From: JBIKVP01 sp044356745
GTDB lineage: Bacteria; Pseudomonadota; Alphaproteobacteria; Rhizobiales; Beijerinckiaceae
Reading direction: 5' to 3'
Length of the DNA stretch: 35,528 bases
NCBI GenBank assembly: GCA_044356745.1
Contig: JBIKVP010000016.1
Coordinates: forward strand, 1-35,528
Shown here piece after piece: positions 13,110 to 22,044 of the stretch (position 1 is the first letter of the stretch; each line of letters starts with the position of its first letter). The translations under genes were made by a program, and so were the position numbers. Under the pieces are notes generated by a model. The model worked only from the letters and a program-made list of their open reading frames with translations, was not told where the DNA came from and searched no databases.

Positions 13110-16100
13110 ATGCGCATATTGCGCCCATTTTGGCGGCTGCGAGTGTTTGAGCGCATCGGTTTTGATGCCCTCATCACGCTTGCGATCGGCATGTGTATTT
13201 TTTATGGTTTAGCTCCCATTATCTCACATGCTCAGGCGCAAAGTAGCGCGACAATTACAACGACTGCTTTTGCAAATAGTGTGCGTGGACAGTTGATGAA
13301 TGGTCATGCGCGGATGATTTTTAATTTTGATCGTCCAGTACGCGTTCAAGCACGAGCGACCAGTAACATTCTTGTTATCACTTTTGCAGAGCCTGTTGAT
13401 CTGTCCGTTGAGCGTTTGGCAGCTGAACTGTCAGGATATGTGTCGATTGTGCGTAAAGATCCCGATGGGCGTGGTATTCGTCTTGCTATGGTGCGGCCAT
13501 TGCGTGCAAACGTGATGGAAGCGGGAGAACAAGTTTATCTTGATCTTCTCCCCACAACGTGGACGGGGTCGTTACCCACTTTACCGCAAAACATTGTGGA
13601 AAGTTTGGCTGAGCGTGCACGTGTTGCGGAAGCTAAAGTGCGGGAAATTACGCGTGTGCGTCAATCCGAGCCCCCAAAACCGCTGACCTTTAAAATGGGA
13701 TCGCTGCCCTCCTTAACGCGTATTGTGTTTAATGTGCCGGTTGATGTGCCGGTCACACTTAAAAAAGAAGGTGATGTGGCCATTTTCGGGGTTAATGCGC
13801 CTTATACGTTGTCATCCCCCGAACTTAAAAGAGAATTACCAGATACTGTGATTGCGGTTGAAACAGATGCTTCTGGAGATCAACTGCGTGTTGCCTTTGC
13901 TCTTGCCCCTGACACGTCGATCAAGGGTTTTCGTGAAGATGATACTTATGTGCTTGATATTGGCAAGAATGATAAATCGTGGGTTTCTCCTGAAACAGGT
14001 CTCTCAATGGCGGGAGGTGCTTTTCGTGAGGGGCTGAACGCGAATCAAAATAATGTCATGAATCAGAACCAAAAACGTCATCCTGTTGTGACGCAAAACC
14101 CACAAAATATGGATCAATCTCGCGATGCAGCCGCTCTACCAGACAAGCCGCTTCCTAAGCGTGATCCGCGACAGGATATGGCTTCTAAAATCACAAATGT
14201 TGACGATTTTCGTCGTATAACACCACGGTTAGACACATTTGGCAAAGCAGGTTTGAAAATCACTTTTCCGTTTTCAAACCGTACGGCTGCTGCTGCTTTT
14301 GAGCGCGATGGTATCGTCACACTTGTTTTTGAAACACGTCAGCAAGTTGACTCGATCGCGGTTGCGAGTACATCAGGTGGTGTGCTTTCATCGCTTGAAG
14401 CGGGTTATCAAAAAGGATCTGCACGTGTGCGCATTGGGGTGAATAAGCCTTCGTTCATGCGTCTTATTCCTGAAGGAACATCTTGGGTGATGACGCTTGG
14501 AGATGAAACTCTTGGTTTATCTGAGCCTCTTTCTGTCACGCGCTCGGTGGATATTGATGGGCGTACGGTCATTCAAATACCTCTCACTGATGTGTCTGGT
14601 GTGCATTGGATGATTGATGAAACAACGGGTGATCGTCTTGCCGTAGCGACGGCTTATCCACCTGCGCGCGGTGTGGCGCGTCCTTATAATTTTGTTGAGT
14701 TTCGCATTTTACCCTCCGCACATGGTGCTGTTATTGTAGCGGATGCTGAAGATGTCGGTGTTCGCACGCACCCCGATGGCCTTCATATTTTACGGGATCG
14801 GGGTTTATCTTTATCGCTTGCCAATGTTGATCCTGCGTTAAAAGTCAATCAAGAGCTTCAGCTCCAACCTGTGGTTGAACGCGATGTGTGGAATATGCTC
14901 AAAGCGAGGAATATCCGAGAGCGCTCGCGTGAACTGCTGGATATTTCTGCTGATGCGGCGCGCCGCGTTAAAAATCTGGCACGCTTTAACCTTGCCAAAC
15001 TCCTCGTTGCCAACAATTTATCAGCAGAAGCTAATGGGGTGTTTCGCGTCATGCTTTCAGAGGAGCCGGCGCTTTCCAAAGAGCGTAATGTCACAATCTG
15101 GAGTGCAATCAGTGATATTCAGATGAACCGCGATATTGCGGCTTCACGCAAGTTGTCAGCCGAAACTCTGGCTGATGATCCTGAGGCCGTGTTATGGCGT
15201 GCGGTGATTGATGCGCGTGCGAAACGGTGGTCTTCAGCGCTCATGGGTTTTAAGCGCATTACAAACTTTCTTGATCAGTATCCTGAAGAATTACAAGCAT
15301 TTGTGCGCCCTTATGCCGCACGGGCTGCACTTGAAATGCGTGAATTTGCTGATGTTGAACGCGAAATTGATCGCATGGAACGTCTGCCTATCGGGACAGC
15401 GCCTAAAGATGAAATCGGGCTTGCGCGTGCACGTCTTTCTGATGCGATGGGAAGCACTGATGCCGCAATGCAGTTATATCAAAGTGTCATCGCCAATGAT
15501 GTAAGACCCTATGTCGCGGAAGCGATGCTTTATAATGTTGAAATGGGACTTCGTGAGAAAATTATGCAGCCTAAACAAGCGCTTGAACAGCTTGAAATGG
15601 TTTCTGCGATTTGGCGCGGTGATGAAACAGAGATTCGCGCTTTAGGGCACATGGGACGACTCTATGCCGATGCAAAACGCTGGCGCGAGGCGTTTCAATC
15701 TTCACGACGCGCCTTACAAAGTTTTCCCAACCACGAGATAACACGCGTGCTAGGAGATGAGATGTCAGCACGCTTTGAGCAGATTTTTCTTCAAGGTCAA
15801 GATAACGAGCTGAGTCGCTTGGATGCGCTAGCGCTTTATTATGATTTTAAAGAATTTACACCGATTGGACGTCGGGGCGATGAGATGATCCGTCGCCTTG
15901 CAGATCGTATGCTTGAACTTGATTTACTCGATCAGGCCGCTGATTTGCTTCAATATCAAGTCGATAACCGTTTATCGGGAGCCGCCCGTGCCACCATTGC
16001 GGCGCGCTTAGCATCAATACGTTTAATGAGCGGCAAACCTACACAAGCTGTTCAAGTGCTTGATGGAAGCCGCTTGCCAGAGTTACCCAAAGATGTTTTG

Positions 16101-16679
16101 CGGGCAAGGCAATTGCTTGAAGCGAGAGCATTATCAGATTTGTCACGTACAGATCTTGCGATTGAAATGCTAGAAGGTGAAAAAGGGTCTGAAGTTGATC
16201 GCTTGCGTGCTGATATTTATTGGAATGGGCGACGCTGGCGTGAAGCAGGAGAAGCTTTTGAGACCTTACTTGAGCAAAGCTGGGTTGGACGCGAACCGCT
16301 GACAGAGCAAGAGCGCCGTGATGCTTTAAGAGCCGCAATCGCTTATTCATTAGCGGACGAGCTTTTGCCTCTTGATCGTTTGCGCTCAAAATTTGCTACA
16401 AAAATGGCTGATAGTGAAGACTCAGCTGCTTTTGCCTTTCTCACAACGCCACATATGAGCACAACGCGACAGTTCAAAGATATTACGCGTCAGGTGGCCA
16501 GTGCTGATATGCTTTCTGAATTCTTTACGGAATATCGTAAGCGTTATCCTGATGCGGCGGTGAAACCGCGTCCGCGTCGTCCTGCCAATGATGATGGCAA
16601 TGAAGATGCGCTACCTGCGCCTCCCGCCAACCAATCCGCAGCGCCAAATGTGACACAAACCGCCGCTTCACGGCAGTGA
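13110..16679 (+). CDS. Large exported protein with beta (AMIN-like) repeats and a TPR solenoid
   Basis: A 1189-residue protein, the largest in the window. A membrane segment or signal peptide covers about 18-43 and ends in an Ala-x-Ala region (SHAQAQS). Three, perhaps four, similar beta-rich units follow. Each has an IVF/ITF strand, a Val-rich middle and a short LDL/LDI-type end, at about 64-148, 200-284 and 380-465, with a weaker one near 510-590. They resemble AMIN-type domains of envelope proteins. An Asn/Gln-rich linker lies at 309-345. The C-terminal half (about 630-1120) is helical with TPR-like repeats, and the tail is Pro/Ala-rich. It follows the motE-like gene, suggesting a periplasmic scaffold for the flagellar motor or envelope; this role is inferred from position only. 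Confidence 0.8.
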   Translation: MRILRPFWRLRVFERIGFDALITLAIGMCIFYGLAPIISHAQAQSSATITTTAFANSVRGQLMNGHARMIFNFDRPVRVQARATSNILVITFAEPVDLSVERLAAELSGYVSIVRKDPDGRGIRLAMVRPLRANVMEAGEQVYLDLLPTTWTGSLPTLPQNIVESLAERARVAEAKVREITRVRQSEPPKPLTFKMGSLPSLTRIVFNVPVDVPVTLKKEGDVAIFGVNAPYTLSSPELKRELPDTVIAVETDASGDQLRVAFALAPDTSIKGFREDDTYVLDIGKNDKSWVSPETGLSMAGGAFREGLNANQNNVMNQNQKRHPVVTQNPQNMDQSRDAAALPDKPLPKRDPRQDMASKITNVDDFRRITPRLDTFGKAGLKITFPFSNRTAAAAFERDGIVTLVFETRQQVDSIAVASTSGGVLSSLEAGYQKGSARVRIGVNKPSFMRLIPEGTSWVMTLGDETLGLSEPLSVTRSVDIDGRTVIQIPLTDVSGVHWMIDETTGDRLAVATAYPPARGVARPYNFVEFRILPSAHGAVIVADAEDVGVRTHPDGLHILRDRGLSLSLANVDPALKVNQELQLQPVVERDVWNMLKARNIRERSRELLDISADAARRVKNLARFNLAKLLVANNLSAEANGVFRVMLSEEPALSKERNVTIWSAISDIQMNRDIAASRKLSAETLADDPEAVLWRAVIDARAKRWSSALMGFKRITNFLDQYPEELQAFVRPYAARAALEMREFADVEREIDRMERLPIGTAPKDEIGLARARLSDAMGSTDAAMQLYQSVIANDVRPYVAEAMLYNVEMGLREKIMQPKQALEQLEMVSAIWRGDETEIRALGHMGRLYADAKRWREAFQSSRRALQSFPNHEITRVLGDEMSARFEQIFLQGQDNELSRLDALALYYDFKEFTPIGRRGDEMIRRLADRMLELDLLDQAADLLQYQVDNRLSGAARATIAARLASIRLMSGKPTQAVQVLDGSRLPELPKDVLRARQLLEARALSDLSRTDLAIEMLEGEKGSEVDRLRADIYWNGRRWREAGEAFETLLEQSWVGREPLTEQERRDALRAAIAYSLADELLPLDRLRSKFATKMADSEDSAAFAFLTTPHMSTTRQFKDITRQVASADMLSEFFTEYRKRYPDAAVKPRPRRPANDDGNEDALPAPPANQSAAPNVTQTAASRQ

Positions 16680-16833
16680 TGCAGCTTCCCCCCTTGACGA
16701 AAGTGCTCACACATCCCATTTGCGAGTCTTGACACTGAGCGTGAATGTCCTCATCACTTTCATGTACGTTGCGTTATATAACATCGTAAAGTGACGACGC
16801 GCTTATCAGCAGATTGTAACAAAGGAAACGCAC

Positions 16834-17988
16834 ATGCCATGGAATGATCAAGGAGGCGCAGGGCCTTGGGGTCAGCGCTCAAAAGGCTCATCAAAGGGGC
16901 CTTGGGGTGGAGGTTCAGGACATGGTGGGGGGGGCGGAAACCAACCCCCTAACTTGGAAGATCTTTTTAAGCAAGGGCAGGATAAGTTTAAAAATTTTAT
17001 GCCCGGCGGCGCTTTTGGCGGACGCGGTATATTGATTGGTGTGCTGCTTGCGCTGGTCGCTTGGCTTGCAACGGGTGCTTATATGGTGCGCCCGAATGAA
17101 GTTGCGCTGAACATTATTTTTGGAAAATACATCGGCTCGTCAGGGGATGGCTTGCGTTACAATCTGCCTTATCCGATTGGGCAGGTGGTCAAGGTGCGCG
17201 TCACCGATATTAATCGTACAGAAGTTGGCTTTCGCGGCGCTGATGCTGGCCGACGCATTTCAATGCGCGATGTGATTGAAGAAAGTCTTATGCTCACAGG
17301 TGATGAGAACATCGTTGACATTGATTTTGCCGTACAATGGCAGGTTGATCCTGTTAAACCGCAAAACTTCGTCTTTAATATTCAAGCGCCTGAATCAACC
17401 ATTAAAGCCGTTTCTGAAAGCGCGATGCGTGAAGTGATTGGTCGTCGTAATATTCAGACCGTACTCACGACAGATCGTGCTGCCATTGAAACGGAAGTTC
17501 AGCAACTGATTCAACAGGTGCTTGATACCTATGGTGCAGGGGTGCGTGTGCGCACGGTTCAACTCCAAAAAGTTGATCCACCTTCACAAGTTATTGATGC
17601 ATTCCGTGATGTTCAAGCCGCGCGTCAAGATCAGGATCGTGCAAAAAACGAAGCTGAAACTTTTGCAAGTCGGATTGTTCCTGAGGCACGCGGGCAAGCG
17701 GCACGTATTGTTCAGGAAGCAGAAGCTTACAAAGAACGTACAGTGGCTGAATCGCGCGGTGCGGCATCGCGTTTTACGCAGGTTCTTGATGAATATAAGC
17801 GTGCGCCTGATGTGACACGAGAGCGGATGTTCTTGGAGACCATGGAACGCGTCTTTGGTTCAATCGACAAAACAATTATTGATCAGGGCAAAAATGCACA
17901 AGGTGTCGTGCCTTATCTGCCTTTAAATGAATTACAGCGTCGCCCCAGCAATGCGACCGGCTCTAATGCCACAGGAGGTGTGCGATGA
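16834..17988 (+). CDS. hflK: FtsH protease modulator HflK
   Basis: SPFH/Band-7 membrane protein that forms the HflKC cage around FtsH and modulates membrane protein degradation. The Gly/Trp/Pro-rich N terminus (1-40) and LEDLFKQGQDKFKNFMPGG are typical of HflK. The membrane segment is about 64-84, then comes the periplasmic SPFH domain (MVRPNEVALNIIFGKY...), and a helical part with coiled-coil character (QAARQDQDRAKNEAETFASRI). It has 384 residues. An AAGGAAA ribosome site precedes the ATG. It overlaps hflC by 4 nt (ATGA), so the two are translated together. Confidence 0.97.
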   Translation: MPWNDQGGAGPWGQRSKGSSKGPWGGGSGHGGGGGNQPPNLEDLFKQGQDKFKNFMPGGAFGGRGILIGVLLALVAWLATGAYMVRPNEVALNIIFGKYIGSSGDGLRYNLPYPIGQVVKVRVTDINRTEVGFRGADAGRRISMRDVIEESLMLTGDENIVDIDFAVQWQVDPVKPQNFVFNIQAPESTIKAVSESAMREVIGRRNIQTVLTTDRAAIETEVQQLIQQVLDTYGAGVRVRTVQLQKVDPPSQVIDAFRDVQAARQDQDRAKNEAETFASRIVPEARGQAARIVQEAEAYKERTVAESRGAASRFTQVLDEYKRAPDVTRERMFLETMERVFGSIDKTIIDQGKNAQGVVPYLPLNELQRRPSNATGSNATGGVR

Positions 17989-18884
17989 GTTCATCAGCGT
18001 TAAAAACAGGCGCATTGATCGCACTTGGTGCGGTCGCTTTCATAGCAATCTCTAGCGCTTTTGTTGTTGGACAAACACAACACGCGCTTGTGTTACGCTT
18101 TGGCGGTGTGCAGCGTGTTGTTTCAGAGCCGGGATTGAATTTCAAAGTTCCTTTCACGGATAATGTGTTGTTATTCGACAAGCGTATTCTTGATCTTGAT
18201 CTGCCAGCGCAAGAGGTCATTGCCTCTGATCAAAAGCGTTTGGTCGTGGACAGCTTTACACGTTATAAAATCACGGATCCGTTGCGTTTTTATCAAGCAC
18301 TTAACAATATTAACGGTGCAAATTCCCAGCTTGCAACGATTGTGAATGCGACTGTACGTACGGTTCTGGCTGAAGCAACATTTACAGGTGTTGTGCGTTC
18401 AGATCGCCAAACGCTTATGAACCGTATTCGTGATGATGTGAACAGAACAGCGCAGGGCTTTGGTATTGAAATTGTCGATGTGCGTATTCGTCGCGCTGAT
18501 TTGCCAGAGCAGAATAGTCAGGCTGTGTTCCAACGGATGCAGACTGAGCGTCAGAGAGAAGCTGCGGACATCCGCGCGCAAGGTTCTCAGCTTTCACAAA
18601 CTATTCGCGCGCGTGCAGAACGTGATGTGGCCGTTATCGTTGCTGATGCCAATCGCAAAGGTGAAGAGCTACGCGGTAATGGTGATGCAGAACGTAACAG
18701 AATCTACGCAGAAGCTTACAACCGTGATACGGAGTTCTTTTCATTTTATCGCTCAATGCAAGCGTATGAAAACGGATTGCGTGGCAGTGAAACACGCCTT
18801 GTTATCAGCCCAGACTCGGATTTCTTCCGTTATTTTGCGGATCCTTTAGGGCGTAAACGTAGTGATGTGCCTGCGGGGCGATGA
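17985..18884 (+). CDS. hflC: FtsH protease modulator HflC
   Basis: Partner of HflK in the FtsH-HflKC complex. It has 299 residues with a short N terminus and a membrane segment (about 8-28). The SPFH domain begins VVGQTQHALVLRFGGVQRV, and the helical FQRMQTERQREAADIRAQGS stretch is typical of HflC. It ends with the RGSETRLVISPDSDFFRYF motif seen in the family. Its ATG overlaps the hflK stop. The gene is followed by the DUF2065 gene, as in many Proteobacteria. Confidence 0.97.
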   Translation: MSSSALKTGALIALGAVAFIAISSAFVVGQTQHALVLRFGGVQRVVSEPGLNFKVPFTDNVLLFDKRILDLDLPAQEVIASDQKRLVVDSFTRYKITDPLRFYQALNNINGANSQLATIVNATVRTVLAEATFTGVVRSDRQTLMNRIRDDVNRTAQGFGIEIVDVRIRRADLPEQNSQAVFQRMQTERQREAADIRAQGSQLSQTIRARAERDVAVIVADANRKGEELRGNGDAERNRIYAEAYNRDTEFFSFYRSMQAYENGLRGSETRLVISPDSDFFRYFADPLGRKRSDVPAGR

Positions 18885-18932
18885 TGCGTTCAATAGCGTG
18901 ATCATGCTGTTAAATGAAGGTGAGCATCGTTG

Positions 18933-19124
18933 ATGATTGAACTTGTTGTCATGCTTTTCTTTTTTGTGGCGATGGAGGGGCTGCTTTATGCCGCTTTTCC
19001 AGTTGCCATGAAAAAAGCTATGGCGGAAGTTTCACAAATGTCTTCAGAAATGTTGCGCTTGGCAGGTTTAATCTGTGCTTTAGTAGGCGTTTGTGGCGTT
19101 GCGATTGTACGCTTTGCACTCTGA
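18933..19124 (+). CDS. DUF2065 small membrane protein
   Basis: A 63-residue protein made of two membrane segments (about 3-20 and 42-60) joined by a short amphipathic stretch (AMKKAMAEVSQMSSEMLR). It belongs to DUF2065, the family of E. coli YjeT, which is also encoded next to hflC. The ATG at 18933 is preferred to the TTG one codon upstream. Function is not established. The repeated linkage to hflKC suggests an accessory of the HflKC or FtsH complex. Confidence 0.85.
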   Translation: MIELVVMLFFFVAMEGLLYAAFPVAMKKAMAEVSQMSSEMLRLAGLICALVGVCGVAIVRFAL

Positions 19125-19213
19125 TTTCTTAAAGTACTGCGCCTTAATTCGTTCATGAAGTTTTGTTTAAGTCGCTTACACGTCGCTTTGACTAAAACAT
19201 GAGGATCATTTTG

Positions 19214-20791
19214 ATGCCTAAACATAAAAACTCTGCTGCTGATCATTCATTGATATCACGTAAAGCACTGCTCCCGTTGCTTGGTGTTGCAGCAGTGGGC
19301 GGGGCGTTTTTAAGCGCATCTCTTTTGATGTCGCCTCCTTCTGTCACAACGCGTCTTTTACCCTCTCAAGCGCACGCGCAAACGGATGGACGCACGCTCG
19401 TATCGGTTGCGGATCTCGTTGAGAAAGTGATGCCGGCGGTGATTAACGTGTCTGCTTCCACAACCGTTGAAGCCAAGCAGCGTGAAGGGCGTGATCGCCT
19501 GATGCCGCAACTGCCACCCGGCACGCCTTTTGAAGATCTTTTTGAAGAATTTTTTAAGCGCCGTGGCGGTGGATCACAAGGGGGGGCTGAGAGTGAAGCG
19601 CCGCGTCAACGTCGCTCAAATTCATTGGGATCAGGCTTTATCATTGATGCGTCAGGGCTTGTGATCACCAACAATCACGTGATCGGTGATGCGAATGACA
19701 TCACCGTTATTTTGACCGATGGCACACGCCTGAAAGCTGAGGTGGTAGGAAAAGATGCGAAGGTTGATGTTGCCGTTTTGCGCGTCAAACCCGATAAACC
19801 ACTGCCTTTCGTAAAGCTGGGTGACAGCGATAAAGTGCGCATCGGTGATCCTGTGATGGCGATTGGTAATCCGTTTGGTTTGGGTGGTTCGGTTTCAACA
19901 GGAATTCTATCGGGGCGTAACCGCAATATTGAAAGTGGACCTTATGATGATTATCTGCAAACAGATGCTGCCATTAACAAGGGCAATTCTGGTGGCCCCC
20001 TTTTCAATATGAATGGTGAGGTCATCGGGATCAATACTGCGATCCTCTCGCCAACGGGCGGATCTGTGGGCATTGGCTTTGCTGTGCCGACAGCGGTTGC
20101 ATCTCCTGTGATTGATCAACTGCGTGAATTTGGTGAAACCCGCAGAGGTTGGCTTGGTGTGCGTATTCAGCCTGTTGATGAAGCGACCGCAGAAGCCCTT
20201 AATTTAGGCAGGGTGCGTGGTGCACTTGTCGCAGGGGTCGATGAGAAAGGGCCGGCAAGTCCAGCAGGTCTTGAAGTGGGTGATGTCATTATTCAATTTG
20301 ATGGCAAGGACATCAAAGAATCAAAAGATCTTCCGCGTCTTGTGGCGGCAACGCCTGTCAATAAAGATGTGACTGTTACGATCATGCGCAAGGGCAAAGA
20401 GCTGAAAAAGACCGTGAAGCTGGGGCGTTTAGAAGATGGTGAAAAGCTGCAAAAAGCATCTGCCAATCTTGGAACAATGGATGATAATCCCGTCAAAAAA
20501 GCGCTTGGCCTTGATCTATCACCGCTCAATGATGATTTGCGCAAGCGTTACACCATCAAAGATACCGTGAAAGGGGTGGCGATTACCCGCGTTGATTCGA
20601 GTTCCAAAGCGTCTGATAAACGCGTTCAGGTTGGCGAGGTGATTGTTGAAGTTGGGCAAGAGGCGGTGTCTTCACCGATTGATGTGACGCGTCGTCTAGA
20701 GGCTCTTAAAAAAGAAAGTCGCAAGACCGTTCTGCTTCTCGTGGCAAACCCTCAAGGCGAAGTGCGCTTTGTGGCGCTTCCGATTGAGTAA
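19214..20791 (+). CDS. degP: Periplasmic serine protease DegP/HtrA family (Do)
   Basis: Periplasmic chaperone-protease for misfolded envelope proteins. The start at ATG 19214 follows GAGGA by about 9 nt; another ATG at 19199 would add five residues without a ribosome site. From 19214 (525 residues) the signal region runs to about 56 (SQAHAQT). The trypsin-like domain carries His155 (ITNNHVIG), Asp185 (DVAVLRV) and Ser259 (NKGNSGGPL). Two PDZ domains follow (GWLGVRIQPVDEATAEAL... and a second ending VLLLVANPQGEV). A Gly/Arg-rich insertion (RRGGGSQGGAESEAPRQRR) precedes the protease core. The TAA lies inside the left copy of a 12-bp direct repeat that flanks an inserted element. Confidence 0.97.
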   Translation: MPKHKNSAADHSLISRKALLPLLGVAAVGGAFLSASLLMSPPSVTTRLLPSQAHAQTDGRTLVSVADLVEKVMPAVINVSASTTVEAKQREGRDRLMPQLPPGTPFEDLFEEFFKRRGGGSQGGAESEAPRQRRSNSLGSGFIIDASGLVITNNHVIGDANDITVILTDGTRLKAEVVGKDAKVDVAVLRVKPDKPLPFVKLGDSDKVRIGDPVMAIGNPFGLGGSVSTGILSGRNRNIESGPYDDYLQTDAAINKGNSGGPLFNMNGEVIGINTAILSPTGGSVGIGFAVPTAVASPVIDQLREFGETRRGWLGVRIQPVDEATAEALNLGRVRGALVAGVDEKGPASPAGLEVGDVIIQFDGKDIKESKDLPRLVAATPVNKDVTVTIMRKGKELKKTVKLGRLEDGEKLQKASANLGTMDDNPVKKALGLDLSPLNDDLRKRYTIKDTVKGVAITRVDSSSKASDKRVQVGEVIVEVGQEAVSSPIDVTRRLEALKKESRKTVLLLVANPQGEVRFVALPIE

Positions 20792-20798
20792 AGTCAAT

Positions 20799-21041
20799 CG
20801 TGGATCAGTTTGCAATTTCAGGGTTCGTTCCTCATCCGTCATGGCAAGGCATAGGTTGCCTTTGGCAACCGTTCTTAATTAAGGACGCTCATGCTTTACA
20901 TGAGCTACGCTTGTCACCACGCCTTCGTAGCCGCAATTGGAGTTTAAGGCGTGGATACCCGTGAACCGAAGGACAGCGAAGCAACTTGCACGGTCATGAC
21001 GACAGTGGTTCACGCGTGTCAATTTCAAACGAACCCACTAC
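20799..21041. repeat. Hairpin-rich repeat element with 12-bp flanking duplication
   Basis: A 243-bp stretch bounded by direct copies of AGTAAAGTCAAT (20787-20798 and 21042-21053), as left by an insertion. It contains GGGTTCGTT / AACGAACCC outer arms (20821-20829, 21029-21037), GGTTGCC-TTT-GGCAACC (20854-20870), GCTCATG-CTTTA-CATGAGC (20887-20905), CCACGCCTT / AAGGCGTGG (20917-20925, 20946-20954) and CGTGAACC / GGTTCACG (20960-20967, 21007-21014). It shares CCGTCATGGC (20836-20845) and a 19-bp block (20943-20961) with a second copy at 35321-35419. There is no coding capacity. It separates the degP stop from the terminator at 21094. Confidence 0.72.
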
Positions 21042-21093
21042 AGTAAAGTCAATGTTCTTGACGAAGCGTATCAAACAGATTAAGCCTTTGATA

Positions 21094-21113
21094 GGGACGC
21101 CTTCGGGCGTCCC
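21094..21113 (+). terminator. Rho-independent terminator downstream of degP
   Basis: GGGACGCC-TTCG-GGCGTCCC followed by TTTATCT: an 8-bp perfect GC-rich stem with a stable TTCG tetraloop and a short T-run. It probably ended the degP transcript about 60 nt past the stop before the repeat element was inserted between them. Confidence 0.85.
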
Positions 21114-21217
21114 TTTATCTATAAGGCTTGATTTTTGACTGTTATGGCTGCAAAGCATCCTATCAGCGAAATCGTTGAAAGTTTTACATCTATCACGTTG
21201 ATGAAGAGCGACACATC

Positions 21218-21412
21218 ATGGCTGGCAATCCATTTCAATTTCTACAGCAGGTTCGTGCCGAGGCGACGAAAGTCACGTGGCCAACACGTAAAGAGACGGT
21301 TGTCACAACGATTATGGTGTTTGTGATGGCGGTTGCTGCTGCGATCTTTTTTGTGCTTGTGGATATGGTTATTCGTGGTGGATTGAGCCTTGTGCTCGGA
21401 TTAGGGCGCTAA
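21218..21412 (+). CDS. secE: Preprotein translocase subunit SecE
   Basis: A 64-residue SecE with the conserved cytoplasmic amphipathic part (FLQQVRAEATKVTWPTRKETV, residues 8-28) and one C-terminal membrane segment (about 30-58). It stabilises SecY in the translocon. GAAGAG lies about 9 nt before the ATG. The tRNA-Trp gene often found just upstream of secE is not in the 21114-21217 gap. It is followed by nusG after 38 bp. Confidence 0.96.
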   Translation: MAGNPFQFLQQVRAEATKVTWPTRKETVVTTIMVFVMAVAAAIFFVLVDMVIRGGLSLVLGLGR

Positions 21413-21450
21413 AAAATTATTCAAGATGCGTCTTGTAGGAACGGAGTTAA

Positions 21451-22023
21451 ATGATGAGTGCGGCAGAAAAACAGCCTGATAGCGGCACGCGCAAACGCTG
21501 GTATATTGTTCATGCTTATTCTAATTTTGAGAATAAAGTAGCACAATCTATTCGTGAGCAGGCGCAGCAGCGTGGACTGATGGAGCGCTTTGAAGAGATT
21601 TTGGTTCCAACCGAAAAAGTTGTCGAGGTGCGTCGTGGTCGCCGTGTGGATACAGAGCGCAAGTTCTTTCCAGGCTATGTGCTGGTTAAGTGCGATCTCA
21701 CCGATGAAGTCCACAATCTCATCAAAAATACCCCTAAAGTGACGGGTTTTTTAGGTGCTGATAAATCAAAGCCCTTGCCAATTCCTGATAAAGAAGCTGA
21801 GCGCATTAAAGGACAGGTTGCTGAGGGTGTTGAGCGTCCTAAATCAGCGATGATTTTTGAAGTGGGTGAGCAGGTCAAAGTTGCTGATGGACCATTCGCA
21901 TCCTTCAATGGGGTTGTTGAAGAAGTTGACGCATCACGTTCACGTCTGAAAGTGGCTGTATCTATTTTTGGTCGCTCCACACCTGTTGAGCTTGAATATA
22001 ATCAGGTTCAGAAAATCGGATAA
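21451..22023 (+). CDS. nusG: Transcription termination/antitermination factor NusG
   Basis: RNA polymerase-bound elongation factor that links to Rho and the ribosome. It has 190 residues with the NGN domain (WYIVHAYSNFENKVAQSI...; RKFFPGYVLVKCDL near 72-85) and the C-terminal KOW domain (VGEQVKVADGPFASFNGVVEEVD). Two ATG codons in a row follow CGGAG; the second (21454) has the better spacing of 7 nt. In almost all bacteria the next genes are rplK and rplA. Here tatD follows after 21 bp. Confidence 0.97.
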   Translation: MMSAAEKQPDSGTRKRWYIVHAYSNFENKVAQSIREQAQQRGLMERFEEILVPTEKVVEVRRGRRVDTERKFFPGYVLVKCDLTDEVHNLIKNTPKVTGFLGADKSKPLPIPDKEAERIKGQVAEGVERPKSAMIFEVGEQVKVADGPFASFNGVVEEVDASRSRLKVAVSIFGRSTPVELEYNQVQKIG

Positions 22024-22044
22024 CACGAGCTGGAGTGCGCTTGT

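Noticed and set aside
13075..13209. A 44-codon frame (MRVLIGLFLG...) overlapping the start of the large TPR gene in another frame.
   Set aside because: It is Cys-rich and unlike known proteins, and the ATG at 13110 gives a good signal peptide in the long frame.
16729..16782. TTGACA (16729) and GTTATATAAC (16773-16782), considered as the hflK promoter.
   Set aside because: The spacing does not fit: no -10 lies 16-18 bp after TTGACA and no -35 precedes the palindrome.
21114..21217. The gap before secE, searched for tRNA-Trp.
   Set aside because: No cloverleaf, acceptor stem or CCA-like end was found; a 63-codon frame there overlaps secE in another frame and has no support.
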